Of a stretch of 42,129 bases of DNA, positions 1-8,354 are shown one piece after another. Both the position numbers and the translations under genes were made by a program. The notes beneath the pieces were generated by a model that did no database searches, was not told where the DNA came from, and saw only the letters and a list, made by a program, of their open reading frames with translations. The stretch spans positions 1 through 42,129 of the forward strand of contig CAYGPQ010000038.1 in the NCBI GenBank assembly GCA_964351775.1, written 5' to 3'. This DNA comes from Kordia sp964351775. GTDB lineage: Bacteria > Bacteroidota > Bacteroidia > Flavobacteriales > Flavobacteriaceae. The first letter of the stretch is position 1. Every line of letters begins with the position of its first letter.

Positions 1-1326
1 CACCAATTCCACATAGGCTTCAAAGGTTTCCTTTGCTTTGTCAAATGCGCCCAACGATTCGAAGGTTTCCGAAATTTTTCGCGTGGCATCTTTTTCTACA
101 ATTAAATCGCCTTTAGAATTGGCTTCAGAGGCACTTTTTTTAAGATATGGAAGTGCTTCCTCATATTTTTCTTGTTGTAAAAATGCGTTTCCAATTTTGT
201 AATTAATTTTTTGGGAAGTAATGGTTGTGGAGTCTTTTATGCGGCCTGAAATCTCTTTTTTTTCCACACCTGATTTCTCTAAATCGACCAAATTTTGTTT
301 GCGTAATTCTATTTCTTTATCGTACGAATTGGTTGAATTGTAAAAATCAGCCACTCTATTTTGCTCTACAATTGCACGGTTGACATTTTCTTCCGAAGCT
401 AAGTTTAATGAGTTTAAGAACAATCCGTTTGCCGTTTTTATATCTCCTTTTGCAGCATAATTTTCCGCAATTTTAGAGTTTAAATCGGTGATTTTTGGCG
501 TAATTAAATCTTCTTGCGCAATTGCCAATCCTTTGTTATAATTCTCAAGGGCTTTCTCATAATCTTTTAAGGCTTTATACGCATCACCCAAACCTTCATA
601 CACCGTAGTTTGTTGATATCGAGATAGATTATTTCGCAAAATTGTATTGAAAGAAACAATGGCTTCTTCGTATTCTTTGTTGAGCAATTGTGTCGTTCCA
701 AGGGAAATCCATAAGCGACTTGTGCTATACATATTTAGTGCAATTCGGTAGTTGCTAATTGCCAAATCGTACTGTTTCCAGAAAGCATAAATATCGCCAA
801 GAATTGTATACGAATCTGAAAGTTGTTTTTGATCATTATTATCATATAAATTTTCTAGTGCTTTTTCAACATATTTAATACTTTTATCAATATCCTTTTT
901 TTTGAATAGTACCGCAGAATCAAGCAATACTTTATGTCGTTTTAAATCCGTAACACGTTTTTGCTTTTGTGTTTCCTCATCTTCATCGTCATCTTCTCCA
1001 AATCCATCCACCAATACCACTAAAGATTCGTCATTAGAAATGGTATGAAACTCTTTTCCAAAACTTGGATGTTCTATCACTAATTGATCGCCCACACGCG
1101 TGCGAATAGTAAAGCGTCCAAAAGCATTTGTTTTGACCACTTCTCCACCAACAATACGAATGGTTGCATCTGAAACGGGCGCTCTGTTGGTTCTTCCTCT
1201 AATTTCACCTCTAACCACAAAAGGCGCACTTGCTTCCTTGTCTACTTTTTCAGAAGTGTTTTGAGCCACACTTTCCTGAAACAATAGCAAGCATAAGAAT
1301 ACACATAGCGTTACAAGCTTTTTCAT
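1..1326 (-). CDS. TPR-repeat protein with carboxypeptidase-regulatory-like N-domain (3' part beyond window)
   Basis: This is an open frame of 442 codons from an ATG at 1326 to the window edge with no stop, so the C-terminus is missing. The first ~22 residues form a signal peptide ending in a VAQ-type site. Residues ~37-100 resemble the carboxypeptidase-regulatory-like beta-sandwich common in Bacteroidetes surface proteins. An acidic linker (GEDDDEDEE) follows, then at least five TPR-like helical repeats. Flavobacterial proteins with this build often continue into a membrane segment and a histidine kinase or DNA-binding domain, so a sensor is a reasonable guess, but the part that would decide it is not here. 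It is divergent from the SIMPL gene across a 228-bp gap. The architecture is seen directly; the signalling role is inference. Confidence 0.75.
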   Translation of the reverse strand, partial: MKKLVTLCVFLCLLLFQESVAQNTSEKVDKEASAPFVVRGEIRGRTNRAPVSDATIRIVGGEVVKTNAFGRFTIRTRVGDQLVIEHPSFGKEFHTISNDESLVVLVDGFGEDDDEDEETQKQKRVTDLKRHKVLLDSAVLFKKKDIDKSIKYVEKALENLYDNNDQKQLSDSYTILGDIYAFWKQYDLAISNYRIALNMYSTSRLWISLGTTQLLNKEYEEAIVSFNTILRNNLSRYQQTTVYEGLGDAYKALKDYEKALENYNKGLAIAQEDLITPKITDLNSKIAENYAAKGDIKTANGLFLNSLNLASEENVNRAIVEQNRVADFYNSTNSYDKEIELRKQNLVDLEKSGVEKKEISGRIKDSTTITSQKINYKIGNAFLQQEKYEEALPYLKKSASEANSKGDLIVEKDATRKISETFESLGAFDKAKETFEAYVELV

Positions 1327-1554
1327 CTGTTTATTTTGATATCTTTTTTCATTAAGAATGATAAACTTACGCACTTTCGGCGATATACTAAAATGTGATT
1401 TTTGCAAAAACGGCTATTTGAGGGTATTTGACAGTGATTTTTACACCTTTCTCTCAACCAATATCCTCATTTACTCATTCAAAAAAGCACTTCACTCATT
1501 CCCTGTTTTTTACGATTTTCTTTGCAAGTATTTTTAAGCCAAATTAAAAACATC

Positions 1555-2571
1555 ATGAAGAAAATAAATTTAGTTCTGTGCTTATGTCTTACCCAGATGA
1601 TTTTTGCACAGCACAAAGGGAATTTCGATCAAGAAATTTCTAGGCAAAACATTACCACAAAAGCGTATGGAAATGCCCAAGTTTACGGAAGTTCGACGTC
1701 TAATCCGACACGAAACATCAATCCAAGTGCTAATATTGTGTTAGATGTACAAGCATTGTACAACGCCAAAGCGACTTCATACACCGCAGTTTTCAATATT
1801 TCCCAGATTGGACCAACTGCTGATGAAGCAACTACATTGGTAAATGAACGTATTGATAATGTTCGAAAAGAATTGCTTGCCATTGGAATTAAAAAAGAAG
1901 ACATTGCTATTGATGTGATTTCGTTTGTGCCAGTGTATGAAATTGAAGTTCAGAAAAAATTATTTAGCACCAAGTATAATGAAGTTCCTAAAGGTTTTGA
2001 GTTGCAACAAAACATTCATATTCAATTTACAAAAACACACCAGTTTGAAAAGATTTTAGCCGCCTGTGCTTCCAACGAAATTTACAACTTGGTAAAGGTT
2101 GATTATTTTATTGAAAATATTCGACAAGTTTACAAAAAGCTACAAGATTCCTTATTGGAATTAATTAAAGAGAAAAAGGAATATTATAAAATGTTAGGCT
2201 TCGATTTGTCCGAATATAATGTAATTATGGCGGATGATAAGTATGCGTATTTCCCAAAAGATTTCTACAAAAACTACCAAGCATTTAACAGTGTTTCCTT
2301 TGAAGCTTTAGAGAAGAAAAAAGGAGTTACCAAAGCAAAAAAACACACTTCTTATTACTACCAACCGATTTCTTATGAGAATTACGACATCGTATTAAAC
2401 GCAGCAATTTTAGAACCTGTGATTCAAGTAGGAATGCATATTAAATTGGTCTACTCGCCAAAACCAAAAGAGCAAAAACCAGCGCCAAAAACAGAAATAA
2501 AAACCGAGCACAAGTATTATGTGATTTCTCCTGACGGAAAAATTGATGTAAAAGAATTAAAGTCGAACTAA
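1555..2571 (+). CDS. SIMPL (DUF541) domain periplasmic/secreted protein
   Basis: A protein of 338 residues from the ATG at 1555. An upstream in-frame TTG at 1522 is rejected because the ATG is followed at once by a signal peptide (MKKINLVLCLCLTQMIFAQ). The mature part shows the SIMPL pattern: an N-terminal strand region, a helix with ATTLVNERIDNVRKEL, the conserved GIKKEDIAID turn, and a C-terminal segment (YYYQPISYENYDIVLNA) resembling the last SIMPL strands. The biochemical function of the family is unknown; members are envelope proteins. The VWA lipoprotein starts 17 bp downstream on the same strand, so the two are probably co-transcribed. Family assignment is fairly sure; role unknown. 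Confidence 0.75.
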   Translation: MKKINLVLCLCLTQMIFAQHKGNFDQEISRQNITTKAYGNAQVYGSSTSNPTRNINPSANIVLDVQALYNAKATSYTAVFNISQIGPTADEATTLVNERIDNVRKELLAIGIKKEDIAIDVISFVPVYEIEVQKKLFSTKYNEVPKGFELQQNIHIQFTKTHQFEKILAACASNEIYNLVKVDYFIENIRQVYKKLQDSLLELIKEKKEYYKMLGFDLSEYNVIMADDKYAYFPKDFYKNYQAFNSVSFEALEKKKGVTKAKKHTSYYYQPISYENYDIVLNAAILEPVIQVGMHIKLVYSPKPKEQKPAPKTEIKTEHKYYVISPDGKIDVKELKSN

Positions 2572-2588
2572 TTTTAAAAAACAAAGAC

Positions 2589-3761
2589 ATGAAAAAATTA
2601 AATGTAGTATTAGCAAGCGCGCTGCTTCTGACAATGGCTTGCAAAGGAAATTCAAAAACAGACACCGCTTTATTGAGTGAAACTAAAACTGAAATGGTGG
2701 CAGACACACAAATTCTGCAATCAAAAAAACAACATACCATTAAAGTTGCTTTATTGTTAGACACCAGTAATAGTATGGATGGATTGATTCATCAAGCGAA
2801 AGCACAATTGTGGGAAATCATTAATGAGTTGTCGTATGCGAAATGTGACGGCGAGAAACCGATGTTGGAAATTGCGTTGTACGAGTATGGAAACGACAAT
2901 TTACCATCTTCAGAAGGTCATATCCGTCAAGTGTTGGCGTTTAGCAGCGATTTGGATGAGATCTCTGAAAAATTGTTTTCGCTCACTACACGTGGCGGAA
3001 ATGAGTTTTGCGGGCACGTGATTCAGACTTCTATAGATCAATTGGATTGGGGAACTAATCCTAAAGATTTGAAACTCCTTTTTATTGCAGGAAATGAACC
3101 GTTTACACAAGGAACCGTGAGTTATAAAGATGCCATTACGAATGCTTGTGAGAAAGACGTTGTTATCAATACTATTTTCTGTGGAAACTACGAACAAGGA
3201 ATTTCGGGCATGTGGAAAGATGGTGCTGTTTTAGGAAAAGGTGATTATATGACCATTGCACACACACAAACCATTGTGTATATAAAAACGCCATACGATC
3301 AGAAAATTATGGAATATAATACTCGACTGAACAAAACGTACATTGCGTATGGAAGTCAAGGTCGTGTAAAAATTGCCAAACAAGCAACACAAGATTTTAA
3401 TGCAAATTCTATCAATGAAGAAATTGCCGTTGATAGAGCGGTTTCAAAAAGTTCTAGTTTTTATACAAATTCTTCGTGGGATTTGGTGGATGGAATTGCC
3501 AACGATTCAGTAAAACTCGATGAACTAAGCAAAGATGAATTGCCCGCTGAATTGAAAGGAAAGTCGAAAGCACAAATTTTAGCATACGTAAAAAAGCAAC
3601 AAGAAGAACGCAAAAAGATTCAAAAAGAAATTCGCGAATTGGACACACAGCGTAAATTATACATTGCAAAACAATCTAAAGATGGTACTAAATCCGATTT
3701 GGAAAGCGCCATGATTAAAGCGATTAAAACACAAGCGGCGCGTAAGAATTATGTATGGTAA
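2589..3761 (+). CDS. VWA-domain lipoprotein
   Basis: A protein of 390 residues. A lipoprotein signal ends at Cys18 (lipobox LTMAC). A von Willebrand factor A fold begins near residue 50: strand VALLL leads into the MIDAS motif DTSNSMDG (Asp58, Ser60, Ser62), which normally binds a divalent cation for protein-protein contacts. The segment SLTTRGGNEFCGHV looks like the later metal-site loop. The C-terminal ~80 residues are charged and likely coiled-coil (QQEERKKIQKEIRELDTQRK). Its partner is not evident, but co-transcription with the SIMPL protein suggests a shared envelope job. A weak hairpin terminator follows. Domain call firm; function unknown. Confidence 0.8.
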   Translation: MKKLNVVLASALLLTMACKGNSKTDTALLSETKTEMVADTQILQSKKQHTIKVALLLDTSNSMDGLIHQAKAQLWEIINELSYAKCDGEKPMLEIALYEYGNDNLPSSEGHIRQVLAFSSDLDEISEKLFSLTTRGGNEFCGHVIQTSIDQLDWGTNPKDLKLLFIAGNEPFTQGTVSYKDAITNACEKDVVINTIFCGNYEQGISGMWKDGAVLGKGDYMTIAHTQTIVYIKTPYDQKIMEYNTRLNKTYIAYGSQGRVKIAKQATQDFNANSINEEIAVDRAVSKSSSFYTNSSWDLVDGIANDSVKLDELSKDELPAELKGKSKAQILAYVKKQQEERKKIQKEIRELDTQRKLYIAKQSKDGTKSDLESAMIKAIKTQAARKNYVW

Positions 3762-3841
3762 TTTAGATCGCTTTCGCTGTTAGATGTTAGACTTTATCGA
3801 AATCGAAGTATAGCCATGTTATTATTCTAGAATAAAGAATC

Positions 3842-3873
3842 AAGAGTTCGGTAGTTAGTATCGAGCTCTTTTT
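3842..3873 (+). terminator. Probable Rho-independent terminator of the SIMPL-VWA operon
   Basis: Stem aagagttcg (3842-3850) pairs with cgagctctt (3862-3870) with one mismatch, and a T run follows, 80 bp after the VWA stop. Confidence 0.5.
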
Positions 3874-3881
3874 AATTGAAT

Positions 3882-4053
3882 AACGTGAGTTCGATATAAG
3901 AGAATTGCTTAATCTCGATACAAAATTCTTCCAGAATTTCACTCGATTTGACGTAATTCTAATTCAAAAAACGTCAATTCGAGTATTTTTTGATAAAAAA
4001 ATGTATCGAGAATAGTTTTTTAAATCACTAAAAGCTTATCTCGAACTCACGTT
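3882..4053. repeat. Long imperfect inverted repeat (MITE/REP-like hairpin element)
   Basis: The outer arms aacgtgagttcgatataag (3882-3900) and cttatctcgaactcacgtt (4035-4053) are complementary at 18 of 19 positions. Inner arms also pair: tctcgatac (3913-3921) with gtatcgaga (4003-4011), and actcgatttgacgt (3941-3954) with acgtcaattcgagt (3971-3984, one mismatch). The whole 172 bp can fold into one long interrupted hairpin centred near 3965. It has no coding capacity and lies between two convergent genes. It resembles the non-autonomous intergenic hairpin elements of flavobacterial genomes. Confidence 0.7.
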
Positions 4054-4091
4054 GAATAAGAATGAAGTATTGAATTTATATCAAATCTTAG

Positions 4092-4171
4092 ATCCCGCTT
4101 TCAGCGGGATTAATTCAACTTACAGTGTTAAGTACGCCTTTTCAGGCTTCTTAACACTGAGTTTCATTAAA
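4092..4171. repeat. Two-hairpin dispersed repeat, copy 1
   Basis: Hairpin 1 is atcccgc/gcgggat (4092-4098 with 4104-4110). A linker ttaattcaacttaca follows, then hairpin 2 with stem cagtgttaag/cttaacactg and an inner gcct/aggc pair, then the tail tgagtttcattaaa. A second copy with the same linker and tail lies at 9130-9211. In both places the element sits directly beyond the terminator of a leftward gene. Confidence 0.75.
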
Positions 4172-4175
4172 AAGA

Positions 4176-4205
4176 AAAAGGCTTGCAATGATTTGCAAGC
4201 CTTTT
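4176..4205 (-). terminator. Rho-independent terminator of the PorP/SprF-like gene
   Basis: A perfect 13-bp stem, aaaaggcttgcaa (4176-4188) with ttgcaagcctttt (4193-4205), has a 4-nt loop and A/T runs on both sides, so it could work in both directions. It begins 21 bp beyond the stop of the leftward gene. Confidence 0.85.
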
Positions 4206-4226
4206 ATATATATGGTTGTGTATTGC

Positions 4227-5234
4227 TTAATTGTTAATCGCAGGACAGTTACAATCGTATGGCTCTCTACTGCTTCCAAAGTCATATCCTAAGGTAAGTT
4301 GGTGAAAACCTCCGTTTGATAAGACTAGTGAATTTGCTTGATATGAATAGGTATACGCAAACATAAATTTATTATAGTTGACACCTACAAATGGGGTAAT
4401 GTATTGTAATTTTTGGTTGTCAATTTGTGTTCCGTTGACAAATTCAGCGCCATCTAAACTTCTTCTGTATGATAATCCTCCCCAAACAGTTCCAAAATCC
4501 ATACTTCTATAGACTTTAATGTTTGCATCAATGGAAGATTCTTGGGTTTCATCTGTGTATTGAAACATAAAAGAAGGCTCATATTTCCAATCGCTACCGT
4601 AACCGCCAAAAACATATCCGGCAGACGCTAAATAACGACGTTGATTTTTTGATTCGAATTCTTGAGAGAATAAATCTCTTTTGGTTGGCAACGCGTTTTT
4701 GATGGTTAAATGCGCATAAAAATCTAAAAAGTAGTACGACGCACCAAAGTCTACATTAAAATAGGTAGCATTTGCTTGTGTTCCACCAATAATTGGATCG
4801 GGGTTGTTGATAATATCAAAACCTGTTTCATCTAAGGTACCTTGCGTAAATCCTGTACTGATTCCAAAAGATAATTGATTTAGGTCTACTCGGTTTCTTG
4901 AAAGCAATAAATGATAGGCAAAGGTTAAATAAGCACCTTGTTGTGAAAAGTTACCATTTGCATCATTGTATACAATTGCTCCAAATCCTACTTTGTCGCC
5001 AACTCTAGTATTAAAACTTAATGTTTGCAAAGATGGTGCATCATCAACGTCAAACCATTGTTGTCTTGCTGTCAATCTGAGTTTTGAGGTAGTAGAGGCG
5101 CCTGCCATTGAAGGATGGATGAGGTACAAATTATCTGAAAGATAATCTACATAGACCGGAAGTCCATCTTGCGAAAAAGAACATTGTACTCCAAATGCGA
5201 TGGCAACAATAGCTAAGTATTTTTTAAAATTCAT
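4227..5234 (-). CDS. PorP/SprF family type IX secretion system outer-membrane protein
   Basis: A protein of 335 residues with a signal peptide (about 1-22, ending CSFSQ) and alternating beta-barrel strands to the end. The N-terminal pattern (LYLIHPSMAGA, LRLTARQQWFDVDDAP, TLSFNTRVGDKVGFGAIVYND) is typical of the PorP/SprF family. Family members assist secretion or attachment of particular T9SS cargo, as SprF does for SprB, and many flavobacteria carry multiple paralogs. No large adhesin gene lies next to it, so its cargo cannot be named. It is monocistronic: a strong terminator follows and the upstream neighbour is divergent. The short C-terminal CNCPAINN tail is unusual for a barrel end. Confidence 0.85.
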   Translation of the reverse strand: MNFKKYLAIVAIAFGVQCSFSQDGLPVYVDYLSDNLYLIHPSMAGASTTSKLRLTARQQWFDVDDAPSLQTLSFNTRVGDKVGFGAIVYNDANGNFSQQGAYLTFAYHLLLSRNRVDLNQLSFGISTGFTQGTLDETGFDIINNPDPIIGGTQANATYFNVDFGASYYFLDFYAHLTIKNALPTKRDLFSQEFESKNQRRYLASAGYVFGGYGSDWKYEPSFMFQYTDETQESSIDANIKVYRSMDFGTVWGGLSYRRSLDGAEFVNGTQIDNQKLQYITPFVGVNYNKFMFAYTYSYQANSLVLSNGGFHQLTLGYDFGSSREPYDCNCPAINN

Positions 5235-5669
5235 TAGTGTTTATCTTTTTATGTAAAAAATGATCAATACATATATTCATTGTATTGAACACTCAATGCT
5301 ACTTATTATTTGATAACGAGGCCTTTTATATGTTGTGTTTCAGTTAGTTATATGCAATACCCCTGTATTTAGGTGTTTTTACATGGTAAAATGCTACACA
5401 TTTGGTCAAATATATAAATTATTTGATAAGTATGTAATTCTTATCTCAATTTATTACGCAATGTTAGCCACAAGATTCTTATTTTAACAAAACAAGAGTC
5501 ATCTGCAACTATTTTAAAGGCGCCAATTTATTAAAAACGTAATTATTCCTTTATTATTTTAACATAAAATATAAAAATAATTCAAAGTCAGGTTCACAAT
5601 AGAATAATTTACACGATAGCATTTACAGAATACAGCGATAATGGTTACTTTTGTAAAAAAAATAACGCC
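5235..5669. promoter_or_regulatory. 435-bp divergent intergenic region (PorP/SprF-like and nfu promoters)
   Basis: No convincing ORF is present. On the plus strand TACTTTTG at 5646-5653 is a perfect flavobacterial -7 box, with TTTA at 5622-5625 exactly 20 nt upstream as a near -33 box; it would start transcription about 10 nt before the nfu ATG. On the minus strand TATATTTG (5407-5414) is a perfect -7 box for the PorP/SprF-like gene but has no good -33 partner at 20 nt, and it would give a leader of about 165 nt. The rest is very AT-rich. Confidence 0.55.
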
Positions 5670-6575
5670 ATGAGTGGTATTACGATACATATAGAAAAAA
5701 CAAGCAATCCGGCAATTGTAAAGTTTGAAGCAAGTTCATTTATTACGCGACATACTAGTTACGAGTTTAAGAATATTGATGATGCAAAAGATTCGCCATT
5801 AGCGCAGCAATTATTTTACCTTCCATTTGTAAAAACTATTTTTATTTCTGGAAATTTCATCGCTATTGAGCGCTACAATATTGTTGAATGGGAAGACGTA
5901 CAAGATGCAGTTGCGGAACAAATTCAAAACTATATTAATGAAGGCAAGGAAATTATTAGCGAATCGGCAACACCAAAGAAAGTTGTTCCAGTAACAATTT
6001 ATGCGGAAAGCACGCCAAATCCAACTGTAATGAAGTTTGTTTCTAATAAGAAAATTGTCGATCGGATTTTCGAATTTAAAAATATTGATGAAACAAAATA
6101 TGCGCCTTTAGCACAAGCATTATTTCATTTTCCATTTGTAAAAGAAATCTTTTTAGATAAGAATTACATTTCTATTACAAAGTACGATATGGTGGAATGG
6201 AATGATATTACGATGGAAATTCGTGAATTTATCCGCAATTATATTCATGAAGCAAAAGAAATCATCTCAAAAGATATTCCTGTTGAACAAAAAGAAAAAA
6301 TTCAGCTTTCAGACGAAAATTTTGAAGCATTGGACGACATTTCTAAAGAAATTATAAATATTTTAGAAGAATACATCAAACCAGCTGTAGCTAGTGATGG
6401 TGGAAATATTATGTTTGATTCGTACGATCCGGTTTCTAAAGTGGTTAAAGTAGTATTACAAGGCGCTTGTAGTGGTTGTCCATCCTCCACAATGACCTTA
6501 AAAAGTGGCATTGAAAATACGCTAAAAAGTTTGCTAGAAGGCAAAGTAAGCGAAGTGGTTGCCATAAATGGGTAA
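5670..6575 (+). CDS. NifU-family (Nfu) Fe-S cluster scaffold/carrier with duplicated N-domain
   Basis: A protein of 301 residues. Two homologous Nfu_N domains lie in tandem (about 1-95 and 107-200); each has an NP(A/T)xxKF motif, an EFKNIDxxKxxPLAQxLF stretch, an FPFVK-like strand and a VEWxD helix. The C-terminal NifU domain (about 215-300) carries the cluster-binding CxxC, Cys267 and Cys270 in GACSGCPSS. Nfu proteins carry [4Fe-4S] clusters to apo-enzymes in the cytoplasm. A near-canonical promoter lies just upstream, and dodecin follows after 79 bp. The duplicated N-domain may be common in flavobacteria but differs from the one-domain E. coli NfuA layout. Confidence 0.9.
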   Translation: MSGITIHIEKTSNPAIVKFEASSFITRHTSYEFKNIDDAKDSPLAQQLFYLPFVKTIFISGNFIAIERYNIVEWEDVQDAVAEQIQNYINEGKEIISESATPKKVVPVTIYAESTPNPTVMKFVSNKKIVDRIFEFKNIDETKYAPLAQALFHFPFVKEIFLDKNYISITKYDMVEWNDITMEIREFIRNYIHEAKEIISKDIPVEQKEKIQLSDENFEALDDISKEIINILEEYIKPAVASDGGNIMFDSYDPVSKVVKVVLQGACSGCPSSTMTLKSGIENTLKSLLEGKVSEVVAING

Positions 6576-6654
6576 GCACAAGTTTTCATAATTGAAAGAA
6601 TTAGCGTAATTTGACGTTCTAATTTATTTTTTAACCTTTAAAAACACCCATATC

Positions 6655-6855
6655 ATGGCAGTATTAAAAGTAATTGAAGTACTTTCAAATTCTAAGAAAA
6701 GTTGGGAAGATGCAACAGCAAAAGCTGTAAAACAAGCTTCTAAATCCGTAAAGAACATTAAATCAGTGTATGTACAAGAGCAAAGTGCTATTGTAGATGG
6801 TGATGCAGTAGTGGAATTCCGCGTAAACTTAAAACTTACTTTTGAAGTAAAATAA
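6655..6855 (+). CDS. Dodecin family flavin-binding protein
   Basis: A protein of 66 residues, the usual dodecin size. It has the VLKVIEVLSNSKKSWEDAT start, a long amphipathic helix (AVKQASKSVKNIKSVYVQEQ), and two strands ending VVEFRVNLKLTFEV. Dodecins form hollow dodecamers that bind flavin (in bacteria FMN, also CoA) and are thought to store it or quench its photochemistry. Trp17 is in the place expected for the flavin-stacking tryptophan. The gene stands alone: a clear terminator lies 25 bp downstream. Confidence 0.92.
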   Translation: MAVLKVIEVLSNSKKSWEDATAKAVKQASKSVKNIKSVYVQEQSAIVDGDAVVEFRVNLKLTFEVK

Positions 6856-6880
6856 ACTAGTTTACCTATCATATATATGA

Positions 6881-6909
6881 AAAGCGTTGTCAGTTATTGC
6901 CAACGCTTT
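6881..6909 (+). terminator. Rho-independent terminator after dodecin
   Basis: Perfect 9-bp stem aaagcgttg (6881-6889) with caacgcttt (6901-6909), followed by further T residues. Confidence 0.88.
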
Positions 6910-6944
6910 TTTTTATCTTCATAGATTTTCCATATCTTCCACTT

Positions 6945-7310
6945 ATGAAAACTCTACAAACCATCCTTATTGCGCTTGTCGCGATTGAACATGTATACAT
7001 TTTATATATAGAAATGTTTTTATGGACCCAACCTAAAGGCATGAAAACCTTCGGGTTGAAATCGAAAACGTTTGCTGAAGAAACCAAAACCTTGGCAGCC
7101 AATCAAGGGTTGTATAACGGATTTTTAGCCGCAGGTTTATTTTGGTCATTATATACCAAAGACGTTTCTGTGAGTTTATTTTTCATCATCTGCGTGTGTG
7201 TTGCGGCACTTTATGGCGCATATTCTACCAAAAGCAAACGGATTTTAATAGTACAAGGAACGCCTGCTTTTATTGCCTTGATTGTAATTTTAGCAGGAAT
7301 GTATCTTTAA
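6945..7310 (+). CDS. DUF1304 family small membrane protein
   Basis: A protein of 121 residues from the ATG at 6945. A longer reading frame opening at 6897 would start inside the dodecin terminator and is not used. Four hydrophobic segments span nearly the whole length. The family signature is plain: a first helix with AIEHVYILYIEMFLW, then KGMKTFGL, then LAANQGLYNGFLAAGL. The function of DUF1304 proteins is unknown; they are inner-membrane proteins. It reads toward mscS, whose start lies 139 bp downstream. Confidence 0.85.
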   Translation: MKTLQTILIALVAIEHVYILYIEMFLWTQPKGMKTFGLKSKTFAEETKTLAANQGLYNGFLAAGLFWSLYTKDVSVSLFFIICVCVAALYGAYSTKSKRILIVQGTPAFIALIVILAGMYL

Positions 7311-7449
7311 TATTTATTAAAATATTGCAATTATTGTCCTACAACAGATTTTTAATACAATTTGTAGAAGGCATGAAAATTTGCACTTAATTCTATCCTT
7401 AAGTTATTCGTTTTTTTAATTTTACGCCATCAAAAAAACTACATATATC

Positions 7450-8295
7450 ATGCAAATAAATCCTGAAGTACAGACAAAAGTTGAAGCTAGCAAAGATTGG
7501 TTCACTCAGTTTAAAGAAATTATCGTTGAATATGGTACGCAAGTAATAGCTGCATTGATTATTTTAATTGTTGGTCTATTCGTCATCAATATGATGGTGC
7601 GATTGGTAAAACGCGTCATGAAGAAACGCGGAATTGATACCACATTACAGAAGTTTCTAGGCAACTTACTCGGCTGGACATTAAAGATTTTATTGTTTGT
7701 CGTTGTTGCGTCCAAATTGGGTATTGAAACTACTTCATTCGCGGCGGTTATTGGAGCTGCTGGTTTGGCTATTGGACTGGCATTACAAGGTTCACTAGCA
7801 AATTTTGCTGGTGGCGTTTTAATCATGATTTTTAAGCCGTTTAAAATTGGTGATTTGATTGAAGCACAAGGAATTATAGGTGTTGTAAAGGAAATTCAAA
7901 TTTTTACAACACAATTAAATACGCCAGGAAATAAGTTGGCAATTATCCCAAACGGATCATTGTCTAATGGAAATATCCTCAACTATACTGCGGAAGGAAC
8001 ACTAAGGGTTGACCATGTAATTGGTGTTTCGTATGACGCAGATATTAAACAAACTAAAGATATATTAATGAAGGTTTTGACATCAAATCCTAAAGTTTTA
8101 AAAGAACCTTTACCAACCGTAAATGTTTCAGCATTAGCAGATAGTTCTGTAAATTTTGCCGTACGTCCTTGGGTAGCAGCTCAAGACTATTGGGATGTGT
8201 ATTTTGAAGTTTTAGAAGATGCCAAAAATGCTTTAGATGCTGCTGGAATTGAAATTCCATATCCACATAGTGTTGAGATACAGAAAAAAGGATAG
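7450..8295 (+). CDS. MscS-family small-conductance mechanosensitive channel
   Basis: A protein of 281 residues, about the length of E. coli MscS. It has three N-terminal hydrophobic segments. The pore-lining third is Gly/Ala-rich and typical (AAVIGAAGLAIGLALQGSLA, then NFAGGVLIMIFKPF). A beta domain follows (KIGDLIEAQGIIGVVKEI, NTPGNKLAIIPNGSLSNG) and then the C-terminal alpha/beta domain. The channel opens under membrane tension to release solutes at osmotic downshock. It converges on tsaB; only 59 bp separate the two stops, and most of that is a short tandem repeat. Confidence 0.93.
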   Translation: MQINPEVQTKVEASKDWFTQFKEIIVEYGTQVIAALIILIVGLFVINMMVRLVKRVMKKRGIDTTLQKFLGNLLGWTLKILLFVVVASKLGIETTSFAAVIGAAGLAIGLALQGSLANFAGGVLIMIFKPFKIGDLIEAQGIIGVVKEIQIFTTQLNTPGNKLAIIPNGSLSNGNILNYTAEGTLRVDHVIGVSYDADIKQTKDILMKVLTSNPKVLKEPLPTVNVSALADSSVNFAVRPWVAAQDYWDVYFEVLEDAKNALDAAGIEIPYPHSVEIQKKG

Positions 8296-8296
8296 G

Positions 8297-8344
8297 TTAG
8301 ACAATTAGACAATTAGACAATTAGACAATTAGACAATTAGACAA
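8297..8344. repeat. Perfect 8-bp tandem repeat, six units (ttagacaa)
   Basis: Six uninterrupted copies of ttagacaa begin 2 bp after the mscS stop and end 10 bp before the tsaB stop. The array lies in no coding sequence but within the 3' ends of both convergent transcripts. Confidence 0.95.
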
Positions 8345-8354
8345 AATTAAAATA

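Noticed and set aside
4052..4237. 61-codon rightward ORF in the repeat-rich gap
   Set aside because: It runs through the two-hairpin repeat and the PorP/SprF-like terminator; its codons are explained by those structures and it has no sensible start context.
8297..8344. CRISPR-like array
   Set aside because: The units are 8 bp with no spacers, so this is a simple tandem repeat.
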